Of a stretch of DNA of 64,000 nt, positions 22,745-31,649 are shown piece by piece. A program made the position numbers and the translations under genes. The notes beneath the pieces were generated by a model. It was not told the DNA's origin. It was given only the letters and a program-made list of their open reading frames with translations, and searched no databases. Position 1 is the first letter of the stretch, and the number at the start of each line of letters is the position of its first letter. Origin of the DNA: Chryseobacterium sp. H1D6B (GTDB taxonomy: Bacteria; Bacteroidota; Bacteroidia; Flavobacteriales; Weeksellaceae). The stretch covers positions 186,001 to 250,000 of the forward strand of contig NZ_JARXVJ010000001.1 of NCBI RefSeq assembly GCF_029892445.1, read 5' to 3'.

Positions 22745-23713
22745 ATGATTTATTTTAAACTACCTTTTGACGAAAAGCTGTATACTACTGATCAGCATTC
22801 AGACAAAAATTCAATTACTTTTCATTCTTTTGATAATAAACAAGAGCTTCAGTGCAGCGGAAATAGTATTGAAACAACACCTGAGAAATTCAACGAGATA
22901 ATAATTTCAAGCAGAGATCTCACAAAAGATAACACTCATTACACCGCAGAAACTAAAGAAGAATACTTAGAAAAACTAAAGCAGGTCATTGAAGTTATTA
23001 AGGAAAATAAACTTCCAAAATTAGTTCTTTCTAGAAGAAAAATATATAGAGATTTTAATGACGTAGATTTAAAAGAAAGCTTTAAAAACCTATGCTCATC
23101 ATATCCGAATGCTTTTAGATATTTGCTGCTGCAAGGCGAAAATTCTTGGATGGGAGCGTTTTCAGAAGTGTTAGGAAAGTTCAACAAGAATACCCATCAA
23201 TTTGAAACAATGAGTCTCGCAGGCACTCTTCCTGTGGCTGAAAGCTGGTCTGAAAAGGAAATCGAAGAACAGAAACCGGTAACTTTTTATATCCAAAATA
23301 TCCTTAAGAACTATTCAGAAAATATAAAAATATCTGAAACTTATGATCATATAACAGGAAATATTAAACATTTAAGAACAGATTTTAAAGCGGAAATAAA
23401 GCCCCAAGATTTAGATCTAATCATTCAAGAACTTCATCCTACGCCAGCAGTTTGTGGAATTCCAAAAGATTTTTGCAGGGAAAACATTCAAAAGTTTGAA
23501 AAATTCCCGCGTGAGCTGTATGCAGGATACATCAAAATTGAAACAGACGAATTCATCCAGTATTTTGTGAATCTGCGCTGTGCAAAGTTATATAAAGATG
23601 CCGTTCATCTATTCGTAGGAGGCGGTATTACAGCCCAAAGCAGTCCTCAAAAGGAGTGGACCGAAACAGAATTAAAATCTGAAGCAGTATTGAAAAATCT
23701 GGTTATTTCTTAA
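22745..23713 (+). CDS. menF: Isochorismate synthase-type chorismate-binding enzyme
   Basis: 322 residues, shorter than E. coli MenF, as is usual in Flavobacteriia. It converts chorismate to isochorismate, the first committed step of menaquinone synthesis. Family motifs are KLVLSRRK (basic chorismate contact), FETMSLAGTLPV (about 156-167), ELHPTPAVCGIP (about 231-242, the HPTPAV(C/G)G signature) and RELYAGYIKI near the C-terminus with the metal-binding Glu. Context fits: a hotdog thioesterase lies upstream and menC at 49 kb. An anthranilate or salicylate-type enzyme is the alternative, but no partner subunit is present. Confidence 0.85.
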   Translation: MIYFKLPFDEKLYTTDQHSDKNSITFHSFDNKQELQCSGNSIETTPEKFNEIIISSRDLTKDNTHYTAETKEEYLEKLKQVIEVIKENKLPKLVLSRRKIYRDFNDVDLKESFKNLCSSYPNAFRYLLLQGENSWMGAFSEVLGKFNKNTHQFETMSLAGTLPVAESWSEKEIEEQKPVTFYIQNILKNYSENIKISETYDHITGNIKHLRTDFKAEIKPQDLDLIIQELHPTPAVCGIPKDFCRENIQKFEKFPRELYAGYIKIETDEFIQYFVNLRCAKLYKDAVHLFVGGGITAQSSPQKEWTETELKSEAVLKNLVIS

Positions 23714-23767
23714 TTCAAATTCAACTTTGCGGCTCACAAAAGCACAATTATGATACAAAAACAATTT

Positions 23768-23798
23768 AACCCTTTTAAAGCCAGACTTTGAAAGGGTT
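23768..23798 (+). terminator. Intrinsic terminator after the isochorismate synthase gene
   Basis: 13-bp stem (23768-23780 with 23786-23798) with one T-G wobble, 5-nt loop CCAGA, followed by ATTTATAA. It lies between convergent genes and may serve both. Confidence 0.75.
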
Positions 23799-23820
23799 AT
23801 TTATAAGGTGTTTTGTAAAA

Positions 23821-24021
23821 CTAAGCTCTTTTCTTTACTCCAATTTTACTCCATGCATCTAGTACAAAAAGTAAAATTAAGCCCATCACAGCAGAGGCGA
23901 TGGAAAATACAAACTTTAGGTTGTCTTCAGATAAAATCTCTGACTGCCAGTCTAAAGCGTAAAGATTAATTGCTATAAAAACGATAAACAGTACTAAAAA
24001 TACTTTATAAAACTTCTGCAT
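23821..24021 (-). CDS. Small membrane protein
   Basis: 66 residues with two hydrophobic helices, residues about 5-23 (YKVFLVLFIVFIAINLYAL) and 36-56 (FVFSIASAVMGLILLFVLDA), joined by a polar loop, and a basic tail KKRA. Its start lies 5 nt after the marC stop on the same strand, so it is translated from the same mRNA. No family is recognised. The conserved-looking layout (two TM helices, short polar loop) and tight coupling to marC support a real gene. Confidence 0.65.
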   Translation of the reverse strand: MQKFYKVFLVLFIVFIAINLYALDWQSEILSEDNLKFVFSIASAVMGLILLFVLDAWSKIGVKKRA

Positions 24022-24026
24022 GATTC

Positions 24027-24632
24027 TTAAAAATTAATATAGTTCTGCACCAATTGTGCAAAGTTTGCTGTAAATAATTTAATAGAAATTGCTAAAAGGA
24101 TAATTCCGAAAACTTTCTGTAGGATTGACAAGGTAGCCTCCCCCATTTTCTTCTCCAGCCAGGTAGCAGATTTCAGCACCAAATATACGAAAATTGTATT
24201 GAGAATAATTCCACAAATAATATTAATATCATGAAATTCAGCACGAAGGGATAACGTAGTGGTTAAAGTCCCTGCTCCAGCTACTAAAGGAAAAGCAATA
24301 GGGACAATAGAAGCAGCTTTTGCTTCTGTTGTTTTATTAATCTCAATCCCTAAGATCATTTCTAAAGCGATTATAAAAATGACAACTGCTCCTGCGATCG
24401 CAAAAGAATTTACATCTACCCCAATAAATTTAAGTATCTTATTTCCTACGAAAAGGAAAACAATCATAATCAACCCTGCCGTTATAGAAGCCTTTTTGGC
24501 CTCAATTTTACCAAACTTCTGCTGCAGGCTTACCACAATAGGAAGAGAGCCTATAATATCGATCACAGCAAAAAGAACCATAAAACAGGTAATAACTTCT
24601 TTTAGAGAAAACTCTTCAAAAATTTCCATCAT
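24027..24632 (-). CDS. MarC-family integral membrane protein
   Basis: 201 residues with six predicted TM helices. Family motifs are FAVIDIIGSLPIVV near residue 20 (the F-x-x-x-x-x-x-G-x-x-P motif of MarC) and IVPIAFPLVAGAGTLTT (about 107-123). MarC proteins are unassigned inner-membrane proteins once thought to affect antibiotic resistance. ATG 24632 and the next codon ATG are both possible starts. The promoter (TTG at 24682, TATTTTTG at 24658) lies partly inside the last codons of batD, so expression is separate from the bat operon. It is followed by the 66-residue membrane protein. Confidence 0.92.
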   Translation of the reverse strand: MMEIFEEFSLKEVITCFMVLFAVIDIIGSLPIVVSLQQKFGKIEAKKASITAGLIMIVFLFVGNKILKFIGVDVNSFAIAGAVVIFIIALEMILGIEINKTTEAKAASIVPIAFPLVAGAGTLTTTLSLRAEFHDINIICGIILNTIFVYLVLKSATWLEKKMGEATLSILQKVFGIILLAISIKLFTANFAQLVQNYINF

Positions 24633-24650
24633 TTGTAATTAAAAATTTCG

Positions 24651-24682
24651 CAAAAATATGAATAAAAAATGATTATTTGCAA
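24651..24682 (-). promoter_or_regulatory. marC promoter overlapping the batD 3' end
   Basis: Minus strand TTG (24682-24680), 21-nt spacer, TATTTTTG (24658-24651). Both elements match the Bacteroidetes consensus. The TTG lies within batD coding sequence. Confidence 0.65.
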
Positions 24683-26406
24683 ATTTGAGAATATAAATTA
24701 ACAATATCTTTTAAAAGTTCATCAATTCCTTCTGCAGATTTTACCGGTGCATACTTTTCTATCTGAATTCTTTGGGAAAGATTTCTATATTCTTCAGCAA
24801 TGGAAGCGCCTTTATAATCTTCCAGAAACTTCCTAAATTCTTCCTTAGAGCTTTGAAAATACTGGTTTCTTACTTCTGAATCCATTTCATCTATTGTATC
24901 AAAAAACTTTTGATAGTCTTCCCTATTTTTCAATGTTTCCAAATAACTAAAATAATCAGTAATATCTGTTTTCAGTCTTTCTCTGATTTCATTTTCAGTT
25001 TCCGCCACAGAACCTATAGGTTTTAACGGTACGGTTTCTTTAATTAAATTACGTTTTTTTTGCCAACTCTTAAATAAAAGATAAATAATAAATAAACCTA
25101 ATAAAATGAAAATATTGGCAAGAAGTACATTCCAATGGAATTTACTCTTTTCTTTAACTTTAAAAGAGGTAGTTTTTAATACAGGAGTATCTACTGTTTC
25201 TAAAAAATTATTAGTGTATTCATTTACCTTTTCAACGGTAGAACGGGCTTCCATAATCTGTTCATGAGAAAATGCATTTACAGCAAGTGTTTCCTGTCCC
25301 AAATCTACATATTGTTTATCTGCTGGATTAAAATAAGCAAACTGCTCAGTTTTAATGGAAATAGGACCCGCTTTTTTGGGTATGACCACATAGTTAGCTG
25401 AGATCTCACCTTTTATTCCTGCCGTTCCTGGAGCGGTCTTAGATGTTATTTTAGGAGCGAAAACTTCATAGTCCGGAGACTCCTGAATCTTCGGCAGATA
25501 CATATCTGTTAAATTCCCTTCCCCCGAAACTTTTACAACAACATTGATCGGCTTCTTAACCTCTACTTTTTCTTTTGAAGCATTGTAAACAGTTACATTG
25601 AAATTACCCACAGCATTCTTAAAATATTCAGGTGACCCCTCAGGAAGCTTCCTTACATTAAGTCTTACTTTATTTGAAAGTATTTTATTTTTAGCACTAT
25701 AAGTATTTAGAGAAGCAGATACAGAAGGTACCTCAACATATCCTGCCTCATTTGGAAACACCATAAACATGGCTAAAACCTGCGACGGCATATTTCCATA
25801 CCCTGAAGGATCGATTTCAGATTTTGTAAAATTAATGGGGTGGACATTGATGTTATCCTGCTGAGGAAGATTGATGTTTCTTACCTTTCTAAGATTGTCT
25901 ATATTTTTAGAATACACCTTCAAAACAGCAATAGTAGGCTGGTCCTGATATACTTCTCTGTCTTCAATTTCCATGTTGAGATAAACATCATTGGAAGTAC
26001 TGGCAACAGCTTTTTTATCGACATCTTTTATAAATACATCAAAAGGTTCAGTTTTGTATATCTTATTGTTAATGGTTACCAGAACGGAGCCTATCTTTAA
26101 TTTCCCTTTCTGCTTAGGTTCAAGAGCAATTCTAGTGACTAATTGGGTGATCACTGTGTTGGTTTCAGGATCCATATAGCCATTATTCACAGAACCGCTT
26201 CCAATCATATTGAACTTTGATAAATCAGGAAGACGAATCGGGGTCTGCTGGTTATATTCACTTCCGTTCATTTCAAGAACAATGGTAAGATTAATAACAT
26301 CTTTTCCATTGTAATCATTTTTATCCGGGGTTACAGAAAAACTTACCTGTCCGTAAGAAATTACGGACGAAAGAATGCACAATATGTAAATTAATCTGTA
26401 CTGCAT
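24673..26406 (-). CDS. batD: BatD-like protein of the aerotolerance operon
   Basis: 577 residues from ATG 26406, whose A is shared with the TGA of batC (TGATG). Longer in-frame TTG/GTG starts lie inside batC and are less likely. The signal peptide ends SYGQ. The large periplasmic part is made of beta-sandwich segments (NDYNGKDVINLTIVLEMNGSEY in pieces near residue 20), as in BatD. One TM helix at about 435-455 (VLLANIFILLGLFIIYLLF) is followed by a cytoplasmic helical tail of about 120 residues. Bat proteins are membrane complexes linked to oxygen tolerance in Bacteroides; the molecular role is unsettled. It is the last gene of the bat operon here. Confidence 0.92.
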   Translation of the reverse strand: MQYRLIYILCILSSVISYGQVSFSVTPDKNDYNGKDVINLTIVLEMNGSEYNQQTPIRLPDLSKFNMIGSGSVNNGYMDPETNTVITQLVTRIALEPKQKGKLKIGSVLVTINNKIYKTEPFDVFIKDVDKKAVASTSNDVYLNMEIEDREVYQDQPTIAVLKVYSKNIDNLRKVRNINLPQQDNINVHPINFTKSEIDPSGYGNMPSQVLAMFMVFPNEAGYVEVPSVSASLNTYSAKNKILSNKVRLNVRKLPEGSPEYFKNAVGNFNVTVYNASKEKVEVKKPINVVVKVSGEGNLTDMYLPKIQESPDYEVFAPKITSKTAPGTAGIKGEISANYVVIPKKAGPISIKTEQFAYFNPADKQYVDLGQETLAVNAFSHEQIMEARSTVEKVNEYTNNFLETVDTPVLKTTSFKVKEKSKFHWNVLLANIFILLGLFIIYLLFKSWQKKRNLIKETVPLKPIGSVAETENEIRERLKTDITDYFSYLETLKNREDYQKFFDTIDEMDSEVRNQYFQSSKEEFRKFLEDYKGASIAEEYRNLSQRIQIEKYAPVKSAEGIDELLKDIVNLYSQICK

Positions 26407-27140
26407 CACCAATCTTTTTCGTTGCTTTGGGGCATCGAATAAGAGTTTTTATTTAAAATTTTTCTGGCGGTTTCTTTTTCTTTTTCATTTACTTTATCTA
26501 AAAGAGCGTTTTCAAGATCTTTGGGTATTTTACCTTCGTTATTTTGATTCTTGTCAGGATCCTTTCCCTGCTGGCTGTCCCCTTGATTCTGCTGTCCGGT
26601 TCCTTTATCTTGTTTCTGATCTCCTTTTTGATCGTCACTTTTCTGCTGGTCTTTTCCTCCGCCTCCTTTTCCAGAATTATTCTGGTCTTTTTTCTGTTGT
26701 TTTTCTTTTTCCTTCAGCTTAGCAATTTCATAGTTTTTCCTGGTTGCTTCACTGTACGGATTTTGTTTTAGGGACTGTTTATAATATTCAGCTGCCTTTT
26801 CAGGCTGGTTCATCTGTATATACGTGTTTCCTAAATTATGAAGAGCGGCCACTTTATCTGGAATGGTTTGTGAAAGTTTCTGGGCTTTTTCAAATTCTGC
26901 TTTAGCTTCTTCATACTTTTTATTTTTATACAAAGCATTCCCCAGATTGTAATGAGCCGTAAAATCTTTTTCGTTGGATTCCACAGCTTCCATATACTTT
27001 GAAGAGGCTCCGTCATAGTCTTTACCATTAAATTTTTTATTGCCTTCATACACCAAAGTTCTGTAGTTTTCCTGCCCGGACAAGAAACTAAAAAATGAAA
27101 AAGCAATTATAAACGATAAAAATATGATTTTAGTATTCAT
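26406..27140 (-). CDS. batC: BatC, TPR-repeat protein of the bat operon
   Basis: 244 residues. The signal peptide ends FLSGQ. TPR repeats cover about residues 25-135 (VYEGNKKFNGKDYDGAS..., AHYNLGNALYKNKKYEEAKAEFE in pieces, ALHNLGNTYIQMNQPEKAAEYYKQ in pieces), a protein-binding scaffold. A low-complexity Gln/Lys/Gly/Asp-rich segment (about 148-205) and a short helix follow, ending MPQSNEKDW. It lies 100 nt downstream of batB and is coupled to batD through TGATG. In the complex it may bind the VWA domains of BatA/B (inference). Confidence 0.9.
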   Translation of the reverse strand: MNTKIIFLSFIIAFSFFSFLSGQENYRTLVYEGNKKFNGKDYDGASSKYMEAVESNEKDFTAHYNLGNALYKNKKYEEAKAEFEKAQKLSQTIPDKVAALHNLGNTYIQMNQPEKAAEYYKQSLKQNPYSEATRKNYEIAKLKEKEKQQKKDQNNSGKGGGGKDQQKSDDQKGDQKQDKGTGQQNQGDSQQGKDPDKNQNNEGKIPKDLENALLDKVNEKEKETARKILNKNSYSMPQSNEKDW

Positions 27141-27240
27141 CTAGTGCAAAATTATTCCTTTATATGTTAATAAACAGGGTCTTATTTGTTAAAGTTCGGT
27201 TAAAATGTTTATTGCAATTTATGAGGAATACAAATGAAAA

Positions 27241-28248
27241 TTAAACATTAAAATCTCTTTTTGGATTAAAAATATAAATTAAAAAGAAGAAAAATATAGA
27301 AACTGCTAAAAAGTACTGATAGTAATGATTAGCATTCTGGGATCTTACCATTGTTTCTGAAGATGATAATTTTTTATTAAGTGCATCCGTTATTCTATCT
27401 GGAGCTTCATTTATATTATTTCCGTCAATATAAGTTCCGCCGGTAGATGCTGCCATTTTATTCAGTGCTTCTGTCTGTCTTTTAGAGATCACCGTTTCTC
27501 CATTTACATCTGCTTTGTATCCCATCAGCTGGCCAAACTGATATTCCGGAACAGGGGCTCCTTCATCAGATCCTATTCCGACAGAAGTGATCATGATCCC
27601 TTCCTTATTGGCTAATTTGATGGCTGCGTTATCATTTCCTTCATTATCTTCACCGTCACTCAACAATACCACTTTTCTTGAGCCTTTGCTTACATTTTTA
27701 AATTTATCTACAACAACCTGCATCCCTTTTAGGAAATCTGTCCCTTGAATCTGCATGGAATTGGTTTCTATCGCATTCACATAGGTTTCAGCTGAATTAT
27801 AATCTGTCGTCAAAGGCATAATAGACACCGCTTCTCCTGCAAATATTACGATTCCTACCTTATCATTTTTCATTTTATGCATGGTATTAATCATCAGATT
27901 TTTCGCTTCCGTTAAACGGTTAGGGCTGATATCCTCGGCATTCATAGAGTTGGAAACATCAAGCATAAAAATCACGTTGTTCAATCTCTGATTGCTTTTT
28001 ACTTCCTCAGAGCCATTCAACAGATCAATAATGGAAAAGATCAAAAACAAAGCACCCAAAAGATAGAGGGCCGGAAAAAATCTTGTAAATCCCGATCTCT
28101 TTTCAAATAGTCCTTCATGAAACTGGCTGTCTGCAAAAATTTCTTTCTTTTTATTCTTCCATTTTAGAAAACGGATCAAAAAAGAGGCTAACAGCGGCAA
28201 CAGCAGCAGTAAAAATAAATACCAGTAATTTCCTAAATACCAATCCAT
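27241..28248 (-). CDS. batB: BatB, VWA-domain membrane protein
   Basis: 335 residues. TM helices flank a von Willebrand A domain: one near 8-25, one near 58-75, one near 310-330. The MIDAS metal site DVSNSM is at about 97-102, with later TTDYNSAETY and LLSDGEDNEGN completing it (Thr and Asp ligands present). The start ATG shares its A with the TGA of batA (TGATG), which indicates translational coupling. BatB and BatA are paralogues and probably form a hetero-oligomer whose VWA domains face the periplasm (inferred). Confidence 0.93.
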   Translation of the reverse strand: MDWYLGNYWYLFLLLLLPLLASFLIRFLKWKNKKKEIFADSQFHEGLFEKRSGFTRFFPALYLLGALFLIFSIIDLLNGSEEVKSNQRLNNVIFMLDVSNSMNAEDISPNRLTEAKNLMINTMHKMKNDKVGIVIFAGEAVSIMPLTTDYNSAETYVNAIETNSMQIQGTDFLKGMQVVVDKFKNVSKGSRKVVLLSDGEDNEGNDNAAIKLANKEGIMITSVGIGSDEGAPVPEYQFGQLMGYKADVNGETVISKRQTEALNKMAASTGGTYIDGNNINEAPDRITDALNKKLSSSETMVRSQNANHYYQYFLAVSIFFFFLIYIFNPKRDFNV

Positions 28249-29240
28249 CAGCTCAAAATTTTATAAAATTTCCATCTCAGCAGTGCATCCAAAAAGAGTA
28301 TCACCAGAGCAATCCAGAGAAAAATCTTAAAGTATTCTTCATAATTATACAACTTAGAAACTTTCACATCGGATTTTTCCAGTTGATTAATTTCATTATA
28401 AACTTCTTCTAAACTGCTGTTGGAAGTCGCTCTAAAGTATTTACCGCCTGTAGCCTGTGCAACCTCTCTTAAGGTCTGCTCATCGATCATCACTTCTGAT
28501 TCTGTAAATATAAGATCTCCAAAAATATCCTGCTGGGTAGGCATTAAAGCATATCCATTGGTTCCAATTCCTATTGAATATATTTTTATGTTGTTATTTT
28601 TTGCCAGTTCAGCGGCCACTAAAGGAGGCATTGCATTTTCAATATTACTCACCCCGTCTGTCATTAAAATAATGACTTTACTTTTTGCCTTACTTTTGAC
28701 AAGATGATTTACCGCTACAGAAAGTCCTTCCCCAATAGCTGTTCCAGGTTCTAATCCGGCGGAATTCAGATTCTTTATTTCATCAATGACTGCTTGGTGG
28801 TCCGAAGTTACCGGAACTTTCGTGAAGGCTTCCGCGGCATAGGCAACTACACCTATTCTGTCATTCGGTCGTTTTTCAACAAACTTTACGGCAATATTTT
28901 TAAGAGCTGTTATACGGTCCGGCACAAGATCTTTGGACAGCATACTCAAAGAAACATCAATAGACATCATGATATCCACACCTTTTGTATCATCTCTGTC
29001 TTGAGAAACAGTGAAAGTTCTTGGCCTTGCCATCGCAATGATAAGAGCAGAAAGTATAATATATTTGGATATTTTCAATACAAAAAGTACCGCATGGATA
29101 CCACTGCTGCCAGTCATATTTTTAACAGTAGGAACTTTGATGCCTTTCTTTTTCTGCCTGCTGAAATCCCTAAATAAAAGCGGAATAAACAAAAGAAAAA
29201 GCAGTAAAAACCACGGACTGTAAAATTCAAAATCAAACAT
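28248..29240 (-). CDS. batA: BatA, VWA-domain membrane protein
   Basis: 330 residues. TM helices lie near 8-24 (FLLLFLLFIPLLF), 50-70 and 305-325. The VWA MIDAS motif DVSLSM is at about 94-99, with the MTDGVSN loop near 194. The arrangement matches BatB, about 30% alike by eye. Its start overlaps the end of the upstream gene by 8 nt, and its stop overlaps batB by 1 nt. All MIDAS residues are present, so metal-dependent ligand binding is expected. Confidence 0.93.
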   Translation of the reverse strand: MFDFEFYSPWFLLLFLLFIPLLFRDFSRQKKKGIKVPTVKNMTGSSGIHAVLFVLKISKYIILSALIIAMARPRTFTVSQDRDDTKGVDIMMSIDVSLSMLSKDLVPDRITALKNIAVKFVEKRPNDRIGVVAYAAEAFTKVPVTSDHQAVIDEIKNLNSAGLEPGTAIGEGLSVAVNHLVKSKAKSKVIILMTDGVSNIENAMPPLVAAELAKNNNIKIYSIGIGTNGYALMPTQQDIFGDLIFTESEVMIDEQTLREVAQATGGKYFRATSNSSLEEVYNEINQLEKSDVKVSKLYNYEEYFKIFLWIALVILFLDALLRWKFYKILS

Positions 29241-30129
29241 CCTTTCTTAAGTTTTCAAATTCCAAGTCATTTGATGATCTTTTCACAAATTCTCTAATAT
29301 CTGTAAAATCTTTCTCCATAATTTCTTTATCTGGAAAGGTTTTTGCAAATTTCACCAAATCTCCTCTTAAAAATACATCTTCTACTATTTTTTCATTGTC
29401 GCGCGAAATGGTGTTATTCGTTTTCATTAACTGCACCAAATCATCGGTAAGCAGTACATCGGCAGGTACATTATATTGTTTTGTAATAAACTTCCTTGAT
29501 ATATCCAGCAGTTCAACATAGAATGAACGGTAATTCCCTTCTTCGATATATTTTTTCTTCTTAAGCGAATCTAATTCTTTCAAAGTCTGGTTAGTAGCTA
29601 CAACAGGAGAGCTTTTTTTATTTCTTCCCCATTTCACAATCATAAAAATAACGACAATTAAAGCAATGACAGATAGTGCCGCTAAGACATACCATTTATA
29701 CAGCTCCCAGTAATCCTTTGGTTCAAGTTTTACTTCTTTATTATTCATAATGTCATTAATCTGATCTCCTTTTTGAGCTGTATTAATGACCTCTATTTCG
29801 TAAGGAATTGTTTTTAAAACTTTATCTCCGACTTTAAATTCAAGTTCTGGAATAGTGAATTTCCCTTCTTCATAGACCGAAAAATCAATTTTTCGTTCAT
29901 ACAAATTAGGTTGTGTTCCTATACTGTCTTTGATTTCTTCAAAATGAAAAGGAAGCAGTTCATTTTTAGCTGCTGCAGAAACCTGCTGGTTATTTAGGTT
30001 ATCAATTTTTATTATAAAATGATTTACTTCCCCTAAAGCAAGTGTTTTCTTCTCAAGATTGGAAGACAGTATCTGTGAAAAAGCATTCACACAGATCAGG
30101 AAACATAATATAGATAGTATTTTTTTCAA
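29233..30129 (-). CDS. Membrane protein of the bat operon, unnamed
   Basis: 298 residues. The signal peptide ends VNAFSQ. A periplasmic beta domain (about 20-115) contains LALGEVNHFIIKIDNL. One TM helix lies at about 150-168 (YVLAALSVIALIVVIFMIVKW), followed by a cytoplasmic helical domain with YRSFYVELLDISRKFITKQYNVPADVLLTDDLV in pieces, like the small DUF4381-type domains seen in other bat operons. It overlaps batA by 8 nt and begins 80 nt after the DUF58 gene. I do not recognise a firm name; its conserved place between DUF58 and BatA implies a structural part of the complex. Confidence 0.85.
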   Translation of the reverse strand: MKKILSILCFLICVNAFSQILSSNLEKKTLALGEVNHFIIKIDNLNNQQVSAAAKNELLPFHFEEIKDSIGTQPNLYERKIDFSVYEEGKFTIPELEFKVGDKVLKTIPYEIEVINTAQKGDQINDIMNNKEVKLEPKDYWELYKWYVLAALSVIALIVVIFMIVKWGRNKKSSPVVATNQTLKELDSLKKKKYIEEGNYRSFYVELLDISRKFITKQYNVPADVLLTDDLVQLMKTNNTISRDNEKIVEDVFLRGDLVKFAKTFPDKEIMEKDFTDIREFVKRSSNDLEFENLRKDV

Positions 30130-30209
30130 TTGCTAATAAATAATAAATTTTGGCCGGAGCCTAACTATTTTTAATCTTTTCTTAAACGGGCTAAATCCTG
30201 CCCTTAATG

Positions 30210-31073
30210 TTATTTCTTTTGAAAATAACTGTATAATAATTTCGAATAATCAGCTCCTGTATTTATATTCATAAAACTGGCCGAGCTGTTTGCAAAGTCC
30301 TCTTCTAAAGCTTTTACTTTTTGTTTCTGGGATTCTGCAAAAGTATATCTCCATCTTGCACTAGAGGTATCAGCCCAGACCTGATCTCCCGTTTCTGCAT
30401 CGTATAAAAGTGTATAGCCGACATCAGGAATTTCATTATCTTTTTCATCATAAATCCTCATCCCCAGCAGCTGATGCTTTTTTGAAGCCACTCTTAACAT
30501 TTTAGAATCGTAAGCATCTTCAAAGTCTGAAAGCAAAAAAACCAATGATTTTCTTTTAAAGATTCCCATCATATATTCTAATGCTTTATCGATCTGCGAA
30601 ACAGCAGGAACATAATCCGCTGTTAAAATAGTACTGATAATGGAAAGAATATGCTTTCTTCCTTTTTGCGGCGGAATTACTTTATACACTTTATCTGCAA
30701 ATAAAATCAATCCCACTTTATCATTATTTCCTGCTGCTGAAAATCCTAAACTTGCCGCAATTTCTGCAGCATATTCTCTTTTCAGCTGGGTTTTCGTTCC
30801 GTAATCCATCGAAGCAGAAATATCTACCAGAATCATCATCGTCAGCTCCCTCTCTTCTTCCATTACTTTGACAAATGGTTCTTGGAACCGGGCTGTTTTA
30901 TTCCAGTCTATTCTGCGGATTTCATCTCCAAACTGATACGGACGAACCTCAGAAAAAGTCATTCCCTGTCCTTTAAAAGCACTATGATATTGTCCCATCA
31001 GAGAAGCTTCCGTCTTCTTTCGGGTACGGATCTCTATCTGTTTAACTTTTTTTACAATATCTTTTATCTGCAT
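30210..31073 (-). CDS. DUF58 (VWA-like) protein of the bat operon
   Basis: 287 residues, soluble, DUF58 family. YHSAFKGQGMTFSEVRPYQFGDEIRRIDWNKTAR (read in pieces, about 28-62) contains the family hallmark R-x-Y-x-x-G-D-x-x-R-x-I-D-W. The VWA-like MIDAS DISASM is at about 84-89, followed by LLSDFEDAYD. It usually partners a MoxR ATPase, and one is present at 31650-32654. A SSAT-like acetyltransferase gene sits between the two. The MoxR-DUF58 pair is thought to act as a chaperone/metal-insertion system for VWA proteins (general family knowledge). Confidence 0.92.
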   Translation of the reverse strand: MQIKDIVKKVKQIEIRTRKKTEASLMGQYHSAFKGQGMTFSEVRPYQFGDEIRRIDWNKTARFQEPFVKVMEEERELTMMILVDISASMDYGTKTQLKREYAAEIAASLGFSAAGNNDKVGLILFADKVYKVIPPQKGRKHILSIISTILTADYVPAVSQIDKALEYMMGIFKRKSLVFLLSDFEDAYDSKMLRVASKKHQLLGMRIYDEKDNEIPDVGYTLLYDAETGDQVWADTSSARWRYTFAESQKQKVKALEEDFANSSASFMNINTGADYSKLLYSYFQKK

Positions 31074-31181
31074 ACAATACGTTTTAGAGTTTGAATATTT
31101 TGAGCGTTTGAAATTTCAGATTAAATCTTCAGTTTTTTAACGGTCATCATCACTTCCAACTTCATTTTTCTCATGTCCAGC

Positions 31182-31637
31182 TTATTTAAACTCAATCGAA
31201 ACATTCAGCCATTCATCATCAAACTTAGGTGCATATTTTTTATAGAAATTAATAGCTGGTTCATTCCAGTTCAGGACTTGAAAAACCATTCCGCTGTATT
31301 GGTTTGACTTCCCGTATTCCATAGTAGCTTCAAATAATTTTTTTCCGATCTGCATTCCTCTCCTATTTTCTGTTACTACCAGATCTTCAAGATAAAGCCT
31401 TCTCCCCTTCCATGTTGAATATCTGTCGTAAAATAAGGAAATCCCTACTATTTCACCATCAATTTCAGCCACAAAAGCTCCCCAGACCGGAGAATTTCCA
31501 AAACCATCTTGGGTAAATTCTTCTAAACTGATAGTAACTTCGTGTAAAGCTTTCTCATAAGCGGCAAGCTCCTTTATCAGCTCCAGCATTGAAGTACAAT
31601 CTTCCCGAACAGCCTTTCTAACCAACACTTCTTTCAT
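31182..31637 (-). CDS. GNAT acetyltransferase, spermidine/spermine (diamine) N-acetyltransferase-like
   Basis: 151 residues. Opening VRKAVREDCTSMLELIKELAAYEK and the run FYDRYSTWKGRRLYLEDLVV (about 70-89) resemble eukaryotic SSAT1 and bacterial diamine acetyltransferases, including the LYLEDL strand, the RRGMQIGKKLF acetyl-CoA loop (about 93-103) and NWNEPAINFYKKY (about 124-136) with its catalytic Tyr. It would acetylate polyamines or other small amines. It lies 12 nt downstream of moxR and about 110 nt upstream of DUF58, so it is inside the bat operon, a position with no obvious functional link. Confidence 0.85.
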   Translation of the reverse strand: MKEVLVRKAVREDCTSMLELIKELAAYEKALHEVTISLEEFTQDGFGNSPVWGAFVAEIDGEIVGISLFYDRYSTWKGRRLYLEDLVVTENRRGMQIGKKLFEATMEYGKSNQYSGMVFQVLNWNEPAINFYKKYAPKFDDEWLNVSIEFK

Positions 31638-31649
31638 TTAATAAAAAAA

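Noticed and set aside
24259..24642. 127-residue open frame on the plus strand opposite marC
   Set aside because: It lies wholly antisense to a clear MarC gene, has no start context and no recognisable domain; low-GC antisense frames of this size are expected.
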